Source: Solirubrobacter taibaiensis (lineage in GTDB: Bacteria; Actinomycetota; Thermoleophilia; Solirubrobacterales; Solirubrobacteraceae). Taken from it: a stretch of DNA of 41,893 nucleotides. Numbering within the stretch: the stretch's first letter is position 1; each line of letters starts with the position of its first letter. This document shows, in pieces, positions 19,161 through 27,311 of the stretch. The stretch spans positions 1-41,893 of the forward strand of contig JAPDDQ010000056.1 in NCBI GenBank assembly GCA_027587225.1. The letters are read 5' to 3'. A model generated the notes under the pieces. It was not told the origin of the DNA. It did no database searches and worked only from the letters and a program-made list of their open reading frames with translations. Both the position numbers and the translations under genes were made by a program.

Positions 19161-20631
19161 ACGTCAACGTCTTGGCGTAGGTGCCGGTGCGCAGCGCGTC
19201 GCCGGCGCCGATCGCCTGCTTGAACGTGATCGGTACGACCTCGTTCGTCGTCGGCCCGGGCCACGCCGCCTTGCCGAGCTCGACGCGCAGCGGCTGCGGG
19301 AGCGTGAACGCGCCGTTGACCAGCCGCCCGGGCTCGCTCACGGCCAGCGCCGCGTCACCGGCGGTGGAGGTGAGCGTCGCGTCCGTGGCCGCCGTGTACT
19401 CGTGCGCCACGCCCGGGACGAAGGCGCCGAACGTCGCCGGCGCGCCCAGCGTGAGCGCGAGCGTCGCCGGCACGGTGCCGCCGACGGTCCCGACCGTCGC
19501 GCTCGACGGCGTGACCGAACCGGTGCCCGCGAACGTCACCTGCCGCGCGCCGGGCGCCTCGACGCACCCACCGCGGCCCGCGGTGACCGGAGCGCCGTCG
19601 ATCGTCAGCGCCTTGCCCGGGAAGCCGAGGCCGTTGACGCGATTGACCAGGCACACCTTGGTCCCGTCGCGGACGATCGCCGACGGCGCCGGGATGCCCG
19701 CCGCGGCGACGATCGCCTCCGGCTGGTTGGTCTGCACGCCGTCGGCACCCATGGCGCGGGCGCGGAAGAACTCGTTGACCTCCTCCGCCTCGCCCGCGTC
19801 ATACGCGTGCGGCATCACGACGCCGCACGCGTCGTGGACGGCGGCGATCGACTCGGCGTTGTACTCGTCGCGACGCGAGCCGAACACCGGCGCGACCTTC
19901 GCGATCTCGTACATCAGGTACGGCGGCTCCCAGCGGTCGCGGTTGTAGATGATCCGTGCGTTGGGGGCGGTCTGCAGCACCCGGATGTCGCCCGAGTTGA
20001 AGATCGACTCCTCGATCAGCCCGTACTCCTTGACGAGCTCGGTGAGCTTGCCCTCCTCGGTGACCGAGCCCTTGATGTCGAGCTCGAGTCCACCGCCGAC
20101 GCGCTTGGCCAGCGCCAGCACCTCCTCGAGCGAGGCGACCTGCGCCGGGTCGTAGGCGCCGCCTTTCCATGGCGCGTAGTCGGCGGCGTTCAGCGCGCGG
20201 ACCTCGTCGAACGTGAGCGTCGTGATGCTGCCGGTGCCGTTGGTCGTGCGGTCGACGGTGTCGTCGTGGAGCGCGACGAACCTGCCGTCCTTGGTCTGCT
20301 GGATGTCCACCTCGATCAGCGGGACGCCGAACGCGAACGCGTACTCGTAGGACTGGATCGTGTTCTCCGGCGCGAGCGTGAGCGCGCCGCGGTGCGCGGA
20401 GATCAGCGGGCGCGCGCTGCCCGTGTCGGGCGTGCCTACGTTCAGCCAGCGGGCCGGGTCGGCTGACTGATCACAGGGGGGACGCACCACGATGTCGTCG
20501 AGCGTGTCGATCTGGGCGCGCATCGCGATCACGCGCGGGTCGTCGGGCGGAGTCGTCTGCGCCTGCGCTGCGGGCGCCGCCATCAGCGTCACGGCGAGCG
20601 CGAGGGCGAGTCTGGTCTTCATGCGCGCCAT
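19135..20631 (-). CDS. Secreted glycerophosphodiester phosphodiesterase
   Basis: Cleaves glycerophosphodiesters (deacylated phospholipids or teichoic-acid-like polymers) to glycerol 3-phosphate. 498 aa: signal peptide (LALALAVTLMAAPAAQA), GDPD TIM barrel about residues 75-315 with the catalytic set SAHRG, APENT, EVDIQQTKDG and HDDTVDRTT, then an extra C-terminal beta-rich domain (about 335-498) of unknown role, perhaps wall or glycan binding. MKTRL at 20622 is an alternative start. It follows the methyltransferase gene by 33 bases and may be cotranscribed with it. Confidence 0.9.
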   Translation of the reverse strand: MARMKTRLALALAVTLMAAPAAQAQTTPPDDPRVIAMRAQIDTLDDIVVRPPCDQSADPARWLNVGTPDTGSARPLISAHRGALTLAPENTIQSYEYAFAFGVPLIEVDIQQTKDGRFVALHDDTVDRTTNGTGSITTLTFDEVRALNAADYAPWKGGAYDPAQVASLEEVLALAKRVGGGLELDIKGSVTEEGKLTELVKEYGLIEESIFNSGDIRVLQTAPNARIIYNRDRWEPPYLMYEIAKVAPVFGSRRDEYNAESIAAVHDACGVVMPHAYDAGEAEEVNEFFRARAMGADGVQTNQPEAIVAAAGIPAPSAIVRDGTKVCLVNRVNGLGFPGKALTIDGAPVTAGRGGCVEAPGARQVTFAGTGSVTPSSATVGTVGGTVPATLALTLGAPATFGAFVPGVAHEYTAATDATLTSTAGDAALAVSEPGRLVNGAFTLPQPLRVELGKAAWPGPTTNEVVPITFKQAIGAGDALRTGTYAKTLTFTLSTTTP

Positions 20632-20664
20632 CCAACGCGGACGGCGCGCACACGACGTGAAGAT

Positions 20665-21402
20665 CTAGGTTCTGCGCGCCAGCAGGTTCAGCCGCACGTA
20701 GTTCGCGCGGACGGGCTCGTCGAGCTGGGCGAGCACGTCTTCGACGAACACGCCGCGGTCCTCGGGCGGCAGTCGCTCGAGGTGGGTGCCGAGGATCACG
20801 GTCTCGAAGTACTCGCGCGGGTTGGGCGGGTCGACCGGCCAGGGCTGCAACCACGTCCAGACGTCGACGAAGCCCGCCGCGGTCAGCCGCGCCGTCGTCG
20901 CCTCGGGCGTGGCGAAGTTCCACGGGCCGGCCCAGTCGCGGAAGGCCGGGTGGTCGACGGCGTCGATCGCCGCCTGCACGTTGGCGATGTTGCCGGCGCC
21001 GCCGCACTGGGCCACGAGCTTGCCGCCCGGCCGCAGCGCCGCGGCCAGGCGCGCGAACAGCCGCTCGTGATCGGCGATCCAGTGGAACGTCGCGGTCGAG
21101 AGGATCGCGTCGAACGGCTGGGTCACCTCCAGCTCGACGAGGTCGACGGCGAACGCCTCCACCCGGCCGCCGAGCCGCTCGCGCGTCTGGTCGACCATCG
21201 CCTGGCTGCCGTCGACCGCGATCAGCGTGCCGTTCGGGACGCGCGCGAGGAGCTCCTCGGTGACGCGGCCGGTGCCGCAGCCCGCGTCGAGCACCCGCTC
21301 GTCCCCGCGGAGGTCGAGGCGGTCCATGACGTCCCGCGCCATGGCGAGCTGCGGGTCGGACATCCGGTCGTAGGAGGCGGCATTCCATTCACGAGGCGGC
21401 AT
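20665..21402 (-). CDS. Class I SAM-dependent methyltransferase (trans-aconitate methyltransferase-like)
   Basis: 245 aa cytoplasmic enzyme. SAM-binding motif I VLDAGCGTGRVTEEL (about residues 37-51), motif II GTLIAVDGSQAMVDQ, motif IV FDAILSTATFHWIADH and post-I/III ALRPGGKLVAQCGG. The FHWI motif and overall length resemble Tam-type methyltransferases, but the substrate cannot be assigned. Start ATG 21402 is supported by a TAACGT -10 element 8 bases upstream; only 24 bases separate it from the preceding parvulin gene. Confidence 0.85.
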   Translation of the reverse strand: MPPREWNAASYDRMSDPQLAMARDVMDRLDLRGDERVLDAGCGTGRVTEELLARVPNGTLIAVDGSQAMVDQTRERLGGRVEAFAVDLVELEVTQPFDAILSTATFHWIADHERLFARLAAALRPGGKLVAQCGGAGNIANVQAAIDAVDHPAFRDWAGPWNFATPEATTARLTAAGFVDVWTWLQPWPVDPPNPREYFETVILGTHLERLPPEDRGVFVEDVLAQLDEPVRANYVRLNLLARRT

Positions 21403-21410
21403 ACATCCGT

Positions 21411-21416
21411 ACGTTA
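21411..21416 (-). promoter_or_regulatory. -10 element (TAACGT) of the methyltransferase gene
   Basis: TANNNT hexamer 8 bases before ATG 21402, in the short gap after the parvulin lipoprotein gene. It gives the methyltransferase a possible leaderless promoter of its own. Confidence 0.5.
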
Positions 21417-21426
21417 TCGCATACAG

Positions 21427-22398
21427 CTAGCCCACGGCGGGCGGTGTCGGAGTCGGCGTGGCCTTCGGGCCGTTCGAGCAGTCGGTCGTCTTGTAGCCCT
21501 CCGCGCACTCGGTCTTCTCGCGCCAGCGCTTGGTGAACTCCGTCGTGAAGGCGGTGAGCGCCTTCTGCTGGTTCTCGGAGGCGAGCGTCTGCTTGATCGT
21601 CTCCTTGGCCTCGGCGAGCGTCTGCTGGGACGCCGCGATGACGTTGGAGACCGTGAAGACGTAGTAGCCGTACTGGGTCTTGACCGGGCCGGCGAGCGCG
21701 CCCTTCTCGGCCGAGAAGACCGCCTTGTCGAGGTCGGCGTCGAGCGTGCCCTCGGCCTGCGCGGGGAGCTTGCCGCCGGTCGCCTTCGACGTGTCGTCGA
21801 TCGAGTACCGCTTGGCCACCTTCGTCCACGAGTCGCCGCGTTCGAGCGCGGCGTGTGCCTTCTCGGCCTCGCCCTTGCCCTTGGTCAGCACGACGCGTAG
21901 ATCGCGCTTCTCGGGCTGCGCGAAGCGCGCCTTGTTCTTGCCGTAGAAGTCGGCGATCGCCTTGTCGGAGACCGCGCCGGAGCCCTTGACCACCTGCTCC
22001 TGGATCTTCTGGCCGAGGAGATCGACTCGCACGCGGGCAACGATGTCGGCCTCGGTCTGGGTCGAGTCCTTGAGGAACTTCTGGTAGTCGGCCTCCTTCG
22101 GGAAGGCCTGCTTCTTCTGCTCGGCGAACGACTTCCTGACGTCCGCGTCGGAGACCTTCACGCCGAGCCGCTCGGCCTCGCCGTCCACCCATTGGAAGGA
22201 GACGAGGACCTGCAGGGCCTGGTTGCGGGCGTCATTGGGCTTGATGCCGGGCGAGAGCTTGCGCACGACCGTGTTCCAGTGGTCGTACTCGGCTTTCTCG
22301 ATCGGTTCGCCGTCGACGGTGGCCACGGAGTTTCCGGGCACGCCGCCGCACGCGGCGAGCACGAGGCCGGCCGCGGCATAGGGGAGCAGCTTCTTCAT
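21427..22398 (-). CDS. Parvulin-type peptidyl-prolyl isomerase lipoprotein, copy 2
   Basis: 323 aa, clear paralogue of the protein at 12995-14143. Lipobox LAAC with Cys 17, then GGVPGNSVATVDGEPIEK, SurA-like helices and a PpiC domain (EKRDLRVVLTKGKGEAEKA to GYYVFTVSNV). The C-terminal tail again ends with two cysteines and Thr/Pro residues (TECAEGYKTTDCSNG). It lacks the cysteine-containing insertion of copy 1. Its ATG overlaps the stop of the small membrane protein as ATGA, placing it third in a sigma factor operon, which suggests a role in envelope stress or surveillance. Confidence 0.9.
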   Translation of the reverse strand: MKKLLPYAAAGLVLAACGGVPGNSVATVDGEPIEKAEYDHWNTVVRKLSPGIKPNDARNQALQVLVSFQWVDGEAERLGVKVSDADVRKSFAEQKKQAFPKEADYQKFLKDSTQTEADIVARVRVDLLGQKIQEQVVKGSGAVSDKAIADFYGKNKARFAQPEKRDLRVVLTKGKGEAEKAHAALERGDSWTKVAKRYSIDDTSKATGGKLPAQAEGTLDADLDKAVFSAEKGALAGPVKTQYGYYVFTVSNVIAASQQTLAEAKETIKQTLASENQQKALTAFTTEFTKRWREKTECAEGYKTTDCSNGPKATPTPTPPAVG

Positions 22399-22667
22399 GG
22401 GCTGAGGGAGGAGAAGGGGTTGGAGGTGCAGGAACCGGCGCCGAGGAGAGACTCCTGCGCCGAGCACGGCGGAGCCGTGATCGCGGAAGGCGTGACGGTG
22501 TCGGTGGCCACGAGCGCCGGCACCCCGGCGAACGCGGCGACCGCCCCGGCCAGCGCGGTGGCGAGAAAGAGCGTGGGGGCGCGGCGGCGTTTGCGAGCCG
22601 CGACCGTCCGGCGGCGGGCGGCGGCCAACAGCTCGGCCTCGAGGGCGCGTTCGAAGTCGCTGGTCAT
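22395..22667 (-). CDS. Small single-pass membrane protein, candidate anti-sigma factor
   Basis: 90 aa. Cytoplasmic basic N-terminus of about 30 residues (FERALEAELLAAARRRTVAARKRRR), one membrane helix (LFLATALAGAVAAFAGVPALV, about 33-53) and a short outside tail with two cysteines (PPCSAQESLLGAGSCTSNP). It has no zinc anti-sigma motif HxxxCxxC. The position directly between an ECF sigma factor and a parvulin lipoprotein, with ATGA overlaps on both sides, makes an anti-sigma or membrane-tether role plausible; this is inference from context only. Confidence 0.7.
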   Translation of the reverse strand: MTSDFERALEAELLAAARRRTVAARKRRRAPTLFLATALAGAVAAFAGVPALVATDTVTPSAITAPPCSAQESLLGAGSCTSNPFSSLSP

Positions 22668-23224
22668 GCTCCGCTTCCCTCCAGGCGTTGGCGCAGCCCG
22701 GTGAGCCCCCGGCTCACGCGCTTGCGGATGACGGACTCCGACGTGGCAGCGCGGCGCGCGATGTCCTCGTACGCGTCCTCGTCGAGCACGCGAGCGAGCA
22801 CCGCCTCGCGCTGATCGGCCGGCAGGGCGCGCAGGCCCTCGCGCAGGAGCGGGGACGCCGCGTCGGCGGTGGCGAGCGCCTCCACGCGCTCGAGCCCTTC
22901 ATCCGTGAGCGCGATCGCGTTCATCCCCAGCCGCTTGCGCGCGCGGTCCTCGACCGCGCCCTTCTGGGCGGCGTGGATGAGCTGGCGCCGCGCGATCCCG
23001 TACAGCCAGGCCACCGCTGGCCCCTTGTCGGGACGGTGGCGGTGCGCACCGTCGAGGGCGGCGGCGAACGTCTCGGCCGCGAGGTCGGCGGCGGTCTCCG
23101 CGCAGCGCGTGCGGCGCGCGAAGTAGGCGATCACCCCGGCGACGTGGCGGCGGTAGAAGACCGCGAACGCGTCAGGCTGCGTCCTGGTCGCCGCGAGGAG
23201 CTCGTCGTCGGTGCGCGCATCCAT
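22664..23224 (-). CDS. ECF-type RNA polymerase sigma factor
   Basis: 186 aa. Region 2 covers about residues 15-95 (FAVFYRRHVAGVIAYFARR, AADLAAETFAAAL, AVAWLYGIARRQLI) and region 4 about 125-182 (LRALPADQREAVLARVLDEDAYEDIA and the recognition helix SESVIRKRVSRGLTGLRQRL). No region 1.1 or 3, so it is group 4 (ECF). It heads a tightly overlapped operon with a small membrane protein and a parvulin lipoprotein. A possible ECF promoter lies upstream within the pth 3' end. Confidence 0.92.
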   Translation of the reverse strand: MDARTDDELLAATRTQPDAFAVFYRRHVAGVIAYFARRTRCAETAADLAAETFAAALDGAHRHRPDKGPAVAWLYGIARRQLIHAAQKGAVEDRARKRLGMNAIALTDEGLERVEALATADAASPLLREGLRALPADQREAVLARVLDEDAYEDIARRAATSESVIRKRVSRGLTGLRQRLEGSGA

Positions 23225-23247
23225 CTATGTGGACTTAGACGCCTCGC

Positions 23248-23270
23248 GACGAGCTGTGACCTAAACGTTC
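23248..23270 (-). promoter_or_regulatory. Possible ECF-type autoregulated promoter
   Basis: On the minus strand GAAC (23270-23267) and CGTC (23251-23248) are 15 bases apart, resembling the AAC/CGT element pair of many ECF promoters, with 23 bases left to the sigma factor ATG. Such short motifs occur easily by chance. Confidence 0.25.
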
Positions 23271-23824
23271 ATTAAGCGTTCAGCTTCGTCCGCGGCGCGA
23301 CCGATGAGGTCCGCGACCTCGGCGTTGGATTGACGCCACTTGCCGAGCACGTACGCGGCGACGAGCTCCGGGTCCGTGGAGTCCGGCCGGCCGACGCCGA
23401 TCCGCACGCGGTGGAAGTCCGGTGACCCCAGCTCGCGCTTGAGCGACTTCAGGCCGTTGTGGCCGGCGAGCCCACCCCCCAGGCGGGTGCGGATCTCACC
23501 GAACGGAAGGTCGATCTCGTCGTGCAGCACGAGGACCTGGTCGAGCTCGAGCTTGAACGAGCCGCGCGCGGGACCCGCGCTGCGGCCGGCCTCGTTCATG
23601 AACGTGAGCGGCTTGAGCAGGGCGACCCGAGGGCCCCCGGGACGAGTCCGGCCTTCAGCCAGCTCGCCCGCGAACTTCTTCTTGGCGCGCGGGAGATCCC
23701 AGCGGCGCGCCAACTCGTCGGCGACCTTGAAGCCGACGTTGTGCGGCGTATCGGCGTAGCCGGGCCCGGGGTTACCGAGCCCGACGATCAGCCAGTCAAC
23801 GGGTGTGGAGCCGAAGACCTTCAG
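23261..23824 (-). CDS. pth: Peptidyl-tRNA hydrolase, probable CTG start
   Basis: Releases tRNA from stalled peptidyl-tRNA; essential, cytoplasmic. Motifs: LIVGLGNPGPGYADTPHNVGF with the catalytic His, LTFMNEAGRSAGP, VLHDEIDLPFGEIRTR with the catalytic Asp, GHNGLKSL. The conserved N-terminus lies upstream of the first ATG/GTG/TTG in frame (23713). Going upstream, the only usable codons before an in-frame TGA are CTG at 23824 and 23791. CTG 23824 overlaps the rplY stop as CTGA and gives 187 aa, close to the usual 185-195, so I chose it. Confidence 0.92.
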   Translation of the reverse strand: MKVFGSTPVDWLIVGLGNPGPGYADTPHNVGFKVADELARRWDLPRAKKKFAGELAEGRTRPGGPRVALLKPLTFMNEAGRSAGPARGSFKLELDQVLVLHDEIDLPFGEIRTRLGGGLAGHNGLKSLKRELGSPDFHRVRIGVGRPDSTDPELVAAYVLGKWRQSNAEVADLIGRAADEAERLMNV

Positions 23825-24507
23825 GACTCGTCAGAGGACTCGGCGGCGGGCTCAGCGCCCTCGCCGGCGTCGCTGCCGCCCTCGGCCTCAGCGCCTTCCT
23901 CACCCACGAGCGCCGTCTCGGTCTCGATGCCGTCGTCGTCCTTGACGACCGTCGGCGGGGTGATGGTGGCGACGAGCGTCTCCTCCGGATCGTCCAGGAA
24001 GACGACGCCCTTCGGCGCGGTCACTTCCTTGAGGAACAGCGTCGCGTTCATCGCGAGGCCGGAGACGTCGTGCTGGATGACGTCAGGGATGTCTCCCGGG
24101 AGCGCTTCGACGTTGAGCTCGCGCGTCTCCTGTGAGAGCACGCCGCCCTCGAAGACACCCGGGGAGTCGTCGGCGCCGAGCAGTTCCAGCACGACCGTGG
24201 TCTGGATCGCCTCGTTCATGTTCACGCGGAGGAAGTCCACGTGCATGATGTCGCCGCGCACCGGATGACGCTGGACGTCCTTGACCAACACCGGAGCGGC
24301 CGTGCCGCCGTCGATGTCGATGTCGAGGATCGCGCCGGAGTGAGCGAGGGTGTTGCGCAAGATGCGCGCATCGACGGCGAAGTGCGAAGGCTCGCCCTCG
24401 CCGCCGTAGATGACGCCAGGCACGTTGCCCGAGCGGCGCAAACGGCGCGTAGCGCGCGAGCCCTCGGGGTCGCGGGCGGTAAGAGAGAGCTTCGTGGAGT
24501 CGGACAT
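23821..24507 (-). CDS. rplY: 50S ribosomal protein bL25, long CTC form
   Basis: Binds 5S rRNA in the large subunit. 228 aa: the N-terminal bL25 domain (residues 1-95, LTARDPEGSRATRRLRRSGNVPGVIYGG) is followed by the C-terminal TL5/CTC beta domain (to about 190) and a very acidic Glu/Ala/Ser tail. The rplY-pth order is widely conserved. The last bases TGA overlap the pth start. A possible -10 (TACCAT, 24565-24560) would give a leader of about 50 bases; no Shine-Dalgarno is obvious. Confidence 0.95.
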   Translation of the reverse strand: MSDSTKLSLTARDPEGSRATRRLRRSGNVPGVIYGGEGEPSHFAVDARILRNTLAHSGAILDIDIDGGTAAPVLVKDVQRHPVRGDIMHVDFLRVNMNEAIQTTVVLELLGADDSPGVFEGGVLSQETRELNVEALPGDIPDVIQHDVSGLAMNATLFLKEVTAPKGVVFLDDPEETLVATITPPTVVKDDDGIETETALVGEEGAEAEGGSDAGEGAEPAAESSDES

Positions 24508-24611
24508 GATCTGGAAGGTCGCGACGGGCAGGGTGAAGCGCCGCGACGAGCGGCCGACGATGGTAGCGAATGTGTTATGCGCTCCACCTCACGTGGGTAT
24601 CCATGAGGGCA

Positions 24612-24950
24612 ATGTCCCCCGACGCGGAGCTGCTCGTGATCTTTGGAGTCCTCCATCTAGTGGCCCTGGTTCTTGGCGGCGCGCTGTTCTTGTTGTTCCT
24701 GCGCTCGGACAACGCGTCCACATGGTCTCCGGACGACGAGGACGACTCCGGAGGCGGCGGCAACGACCGCGTCTCGGACAAGCCCAAGACGTCGCCCAAC
24801 GGCGGTATTCCGCTGCCGTTCGCCGTTCAGTCCGACAAGCGCCTGCGCGCCGCGCACGACAAACTGGCCAACCCGGGCCGGCGGACCGTGCGGACGCGTA
24901 AGACCCTCGAGCCGGCGCGTCCGACGCGCCGCCGGGTCACGTCCCGGTAG
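24612..24950 (+). CDS. Small membrane protein with basic cytoplasmic tail
   Basis: 112 aa from ATG 24612; ATGs at 24570 and 24603 are alternatives. One membrane helix at the N-terminus (LLVIFGVLHLVALVLGGALFLLFL), then an acidic Gly-rich linker (DDEDDSGGGGND) and a basic C-terminal half rich in Arg, Lys and Pro (RTVRTRKTLEPARPTRRR). No family recognised. Its end overlaps the convergent GH2 gene by 14 bases. It is divergent from rplY. Confidence 0.65.
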   Translation: MSPDAELLVIFGVLHLVALVLGGALFLLFLRSDNASTWSPDDEDDSGGGGNDRVSDKPKTSPNGGIPLPFAVQSDKRLRAAHDKLANPGRRTVRTRKTLEPARPTRRRVTSR

Positions 24951-26856
24951 GCACGCCGAACTGGACGGTCTGCTTGAACCAGCGCTGGATGTCGAAGAAC
25001 GCGGGCTTCTTGACCCCGTCGTAGGACACGAGGCCCTTTTGGTGGATCGGGGCGGCCGGTCGTGGGTTGCCGCCCTCCCAGCCCGGACGGACCCAGAACT
25101 CGTTCAGCGCCCAGTACACGACGCCGCTCAGCCACGGCTTGGAGTTCATGACGGTCATCTGGTAGTTGATCCAGTCCTGCTGGAAGGCCCAGGTGCCCTT
25201 CTCCTCGACCGGGCCGTCGCGGTTTGACTCCGCGCCGAACTCGGTGATCATCAGCGCCTGGTTCGGGTAGCAGGCGCGCACCGCGTCCAGGTAGCCCGAG
25301 AGCTTCGTGCGATCGAAGATCTGCCCGCTCGGGCCGGGGTACCAGCCGAAGTAGTTGTTGAAGCCGATCACGTCGAGCGACTTGTACTCCGTCGCCTGGC
25401 AGAGCGAGTTCGGATAGGCGGCGACGGCGATGCCGACCGGGCGCGTCGGGTCCAGCTCCTTCGCCATCTTGACCGCGGCGTTGATGTAGGAGATCTGCAC
25501 CGGGCCGGGCTGTGAGGACAACTCGTTGCCGATCGACCACAGCATCACCGACGCGTGGTTCTCGTGCGCGCCGATCATCCGGGTCAGCTCGTCGACCGCG
25601 GCGCGCCGCACCGCGGGCTCCTTCAGGACCAGCGTCGGGACGCTGTAGACCGGGATCTCCTCCCAGATCAGCAGCCCGAGCCGGTCCGCCAGCTCATGCG
25701 TGTACGGATGGAACGGGTAGTGCGTGCGCAGCACCGTGCCGCCGGCTTCCTTGGTGAGGTTGACCAGCTCCTCGCGGCGTTTGTTGTCGATCGCGAAACC
25801 GGCCGCCTTGGAGTCCTCGTGCAGCCCCATGCCGCGGATGTTGATCGGCGAGCCGTTGAGGAAGAGCTTGCCCTGGGAGACCTTGATCGAGCGGATTCCG
25901 CTGTGCAGGCTGTAGCCCGCGACCTTGTCCCCGCCGGAGCGGACGGTGAAGGAGACGTCGTAGAGGTTCGGGTTCTGCGGCGACCACAGGCGCGGATCGG
26001 CGATCTTGATCCGCTTGGTGAACGCGGCGATCCCGTCCGCCCCGATCGTCTTGGACCCGAAGTTCACGGTGCGGTCCCCGAACTTGCCGGTGAGCGTGAC
26101 GCGCTGGCCGCGGGCGGTGACGTTGCGCAGGTTCAGGTCCATGCGCACGCTCGCGTCGCACGTGCCGCACGCGATCTCCGGCCGGACCTGGACCTTCTGG
26201 AAGTCGACCGTGTCCAGCTTCTTGAGGTAGACCTCGCGCTGGATGCCGGAGTAGTTCCACCAACCGCCGGACGGGACGCCGTCGGCGTTGGTCCGCGCCG
26301 GCGGGAAGTCGCTGTCCAGGCGCTTGGAGTCCACGCGCACGACGAGCCGGTTCGTCCCGCGCCGCTTGAGCGCGTTCGCGGCCTGGACCTCGAACGGGAG
26401 GTACGCACCCGCGTTCTCACCGATCGGCGTGCCGTTGAGCCACACCCGCGCGCGGTAGTTGACCGACTCGAAGCGGAAGGCCCACTCCAGCGCGCTGTCC
26501 GCGCTCGGCAGCTCGAAGTCCTTGCGGTACCAGCCGATCCCGCCCGCCATCGACTCATTCGAGGCGTCACCGAGGTTCCACACGTTCGGGACCTTGACCG
26601 TGCTCCACCCCGCCTTCGACGTGCTGCGCATCCAGCGTTGCTTGACGCCCTGGTCGGTGGGGTCGAGCCGGAACAGCCAGTCGCCGTCCAGCAGGTAGCG
26701 GCCGTCCGGACCGTCCTGGTAGAGCGCTTGCTCGTCGGGCTTCTGGGCCTGCGCGGCGGCCGGGAACAGGGCTAGAAGCGCGAAAATCGGCAGGAGGAGA
26801 CGAAGGCGGGACATCACGGCGAATCTCAACACGCGCTCCGGCGGGAAGTTGCTCAT
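24937..26856 (-). CDS. Secreted glycoside hydrolase family 2 (beta-glucuronidase/beta-galactosidase-like)
   Basis: 639 aa exported glycosidase. Signal peptide with cleavage after AAAQA; GH2 sugar-binding domain (GIGWYRKDFELP, RARVWLNGTPIGENAGAYLPF), immunoglobulin-like domain (LWSPQNPNLYDV), TIM barrel with acid/base Glu in SIGNELSS and nucleophile Glu in ITEFGAE, near VVYWALNEFWVRPGW. The barrel pattern is nearer to beta-glucuronidases than LacZ, but the substrate is not certain. Start 26856 forms an ATGA overlap with the preceding gene; ATG 26814, directly at the signal peptide, is the alternative. Third gene of a likely operon (27312, 26853, this). Confidence 0.9.
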   Translation of the reverse strand: MSNFPPERVLRFAVMSRLRLLLPIFALLALFPAAAQAQKPDEQALYQDGPDGRYLLDGDWLFRLDPTDQGVKQRWMRSTSKAGWSTVKVPNVWNLGDASNESMAGGIGWYRKDFELPSADSALEWAFRFESVNYRARVWLNGTPIGENAGAYLPFEVQAANALKRRGTNRLVVRVDSKRLDSDFPPARTNADGVPSGGWWNYSGIQREVYLKKLDTVDFQKVQVRPEIACGTCDASVRMDLNLRNVTARGQRVTLTGKFGDRTVNFGSKTIGADGIAAFTKRIKIADPRLWSPQNPNLYDVSFTVRSGGDKVAGYSLHSGIRSIKVSQGKLFLNGSPINIRGMGLHEDSKAAGFAIDNKRREELVNLTKEAGGTVLRTHYPFHPYTHELADRLGLLIWEEIPVYSVPTLVLKEPAVRRAAVDELTRMIGAHENHASVMLWSIGNELSSQPGPVQISYINAAVKMAKELDPTRPVGIAVAAYPNSLCQATEYKSLDVIGFNNYFGWYPGPSGQIFDRTKLSGYLDAVRACYPNQALMITEFGAESNRDGPVEEKGTWAFQQDWINYQMTVMNSKPWLSGVVYWALNEFWVRPGWEGGNPRPAAPIHQKGLVSYDGVKKPAFFDIQRWFKQTVQFGVPTGT

Positions 26857-27299
26857 GGACAGGCGGCGTCGTTGCCGATCGGGGCAGAGATCGAGAGCAG
26901 CTCGACCTTCGCGCCCGACAGCGGGCCGTCACGGCGGACGCGCACGCACTGCACGACCGGGAGGCTCGTTCCCGCGCGCCAGGCGACCCGCCCGGTGCCG
27001 GTCACGCGCGTGAGCGGGAGCTGCACGCTCGGCTCGTACTGGAGGATCTCGACCCGGCCGCCGCGCTTGAGCTCGTCCACGAATGTGGTCGTGGCGGTCA
27101 CGCAGGCCGGTTGACGGGCGCACGCCGGGGTGGCGCTCAGGACGGCGCGGGAGTCCCCGCGGGCCTGGGCCTCGGCGACCTCGAGCACGCGGCTGCGCTC
27201 GGTGCCGGTGGCGGCCAGCGCACGGGCCAGCATCGCGCTGATCCCGATGAAGAAGAACAGCGCGAAGCCGACGACGATGAGAACCCGGGTCCGCCTCAG
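26853..27299 (-). CDS. Small membrane-anchored protein, probable CTG start
   Basis: 148 aa from CTG 27299. The first ATG in frame (27233) would cut a membrane helix (VLIVVGFALFFFIGIS) in two, and no ATG, GTG or TTG occurs between it and an in-frame TAG upstream, so CTG is the best start. After the anchor comes an outside domain with four or five cysteines (ATPACARQPACVTATTT, VVQCVRVRR, NDAACP) and beta-like segments. No family recognised. Stop overlaps the GH2 start as ATGA, so it is probably co-produced with the glycosidase. Confidence 0.7.
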   Translation of the reverse strand: MRRTRVLIVVGFALFFFIGISAMLARALAATGTERSRVLEVAEAQARGDSRAVLSATPACARQPACVTATTTFVDELKRGGRVEILQYEPSVQLPLTRVTGTGRVAWRAGTSLPVVQCVRVRRDGPLSGAKVELLSISAPIGNDAACP

Positions 27300-27311
27300 A
27301 GGACCGGAGTT

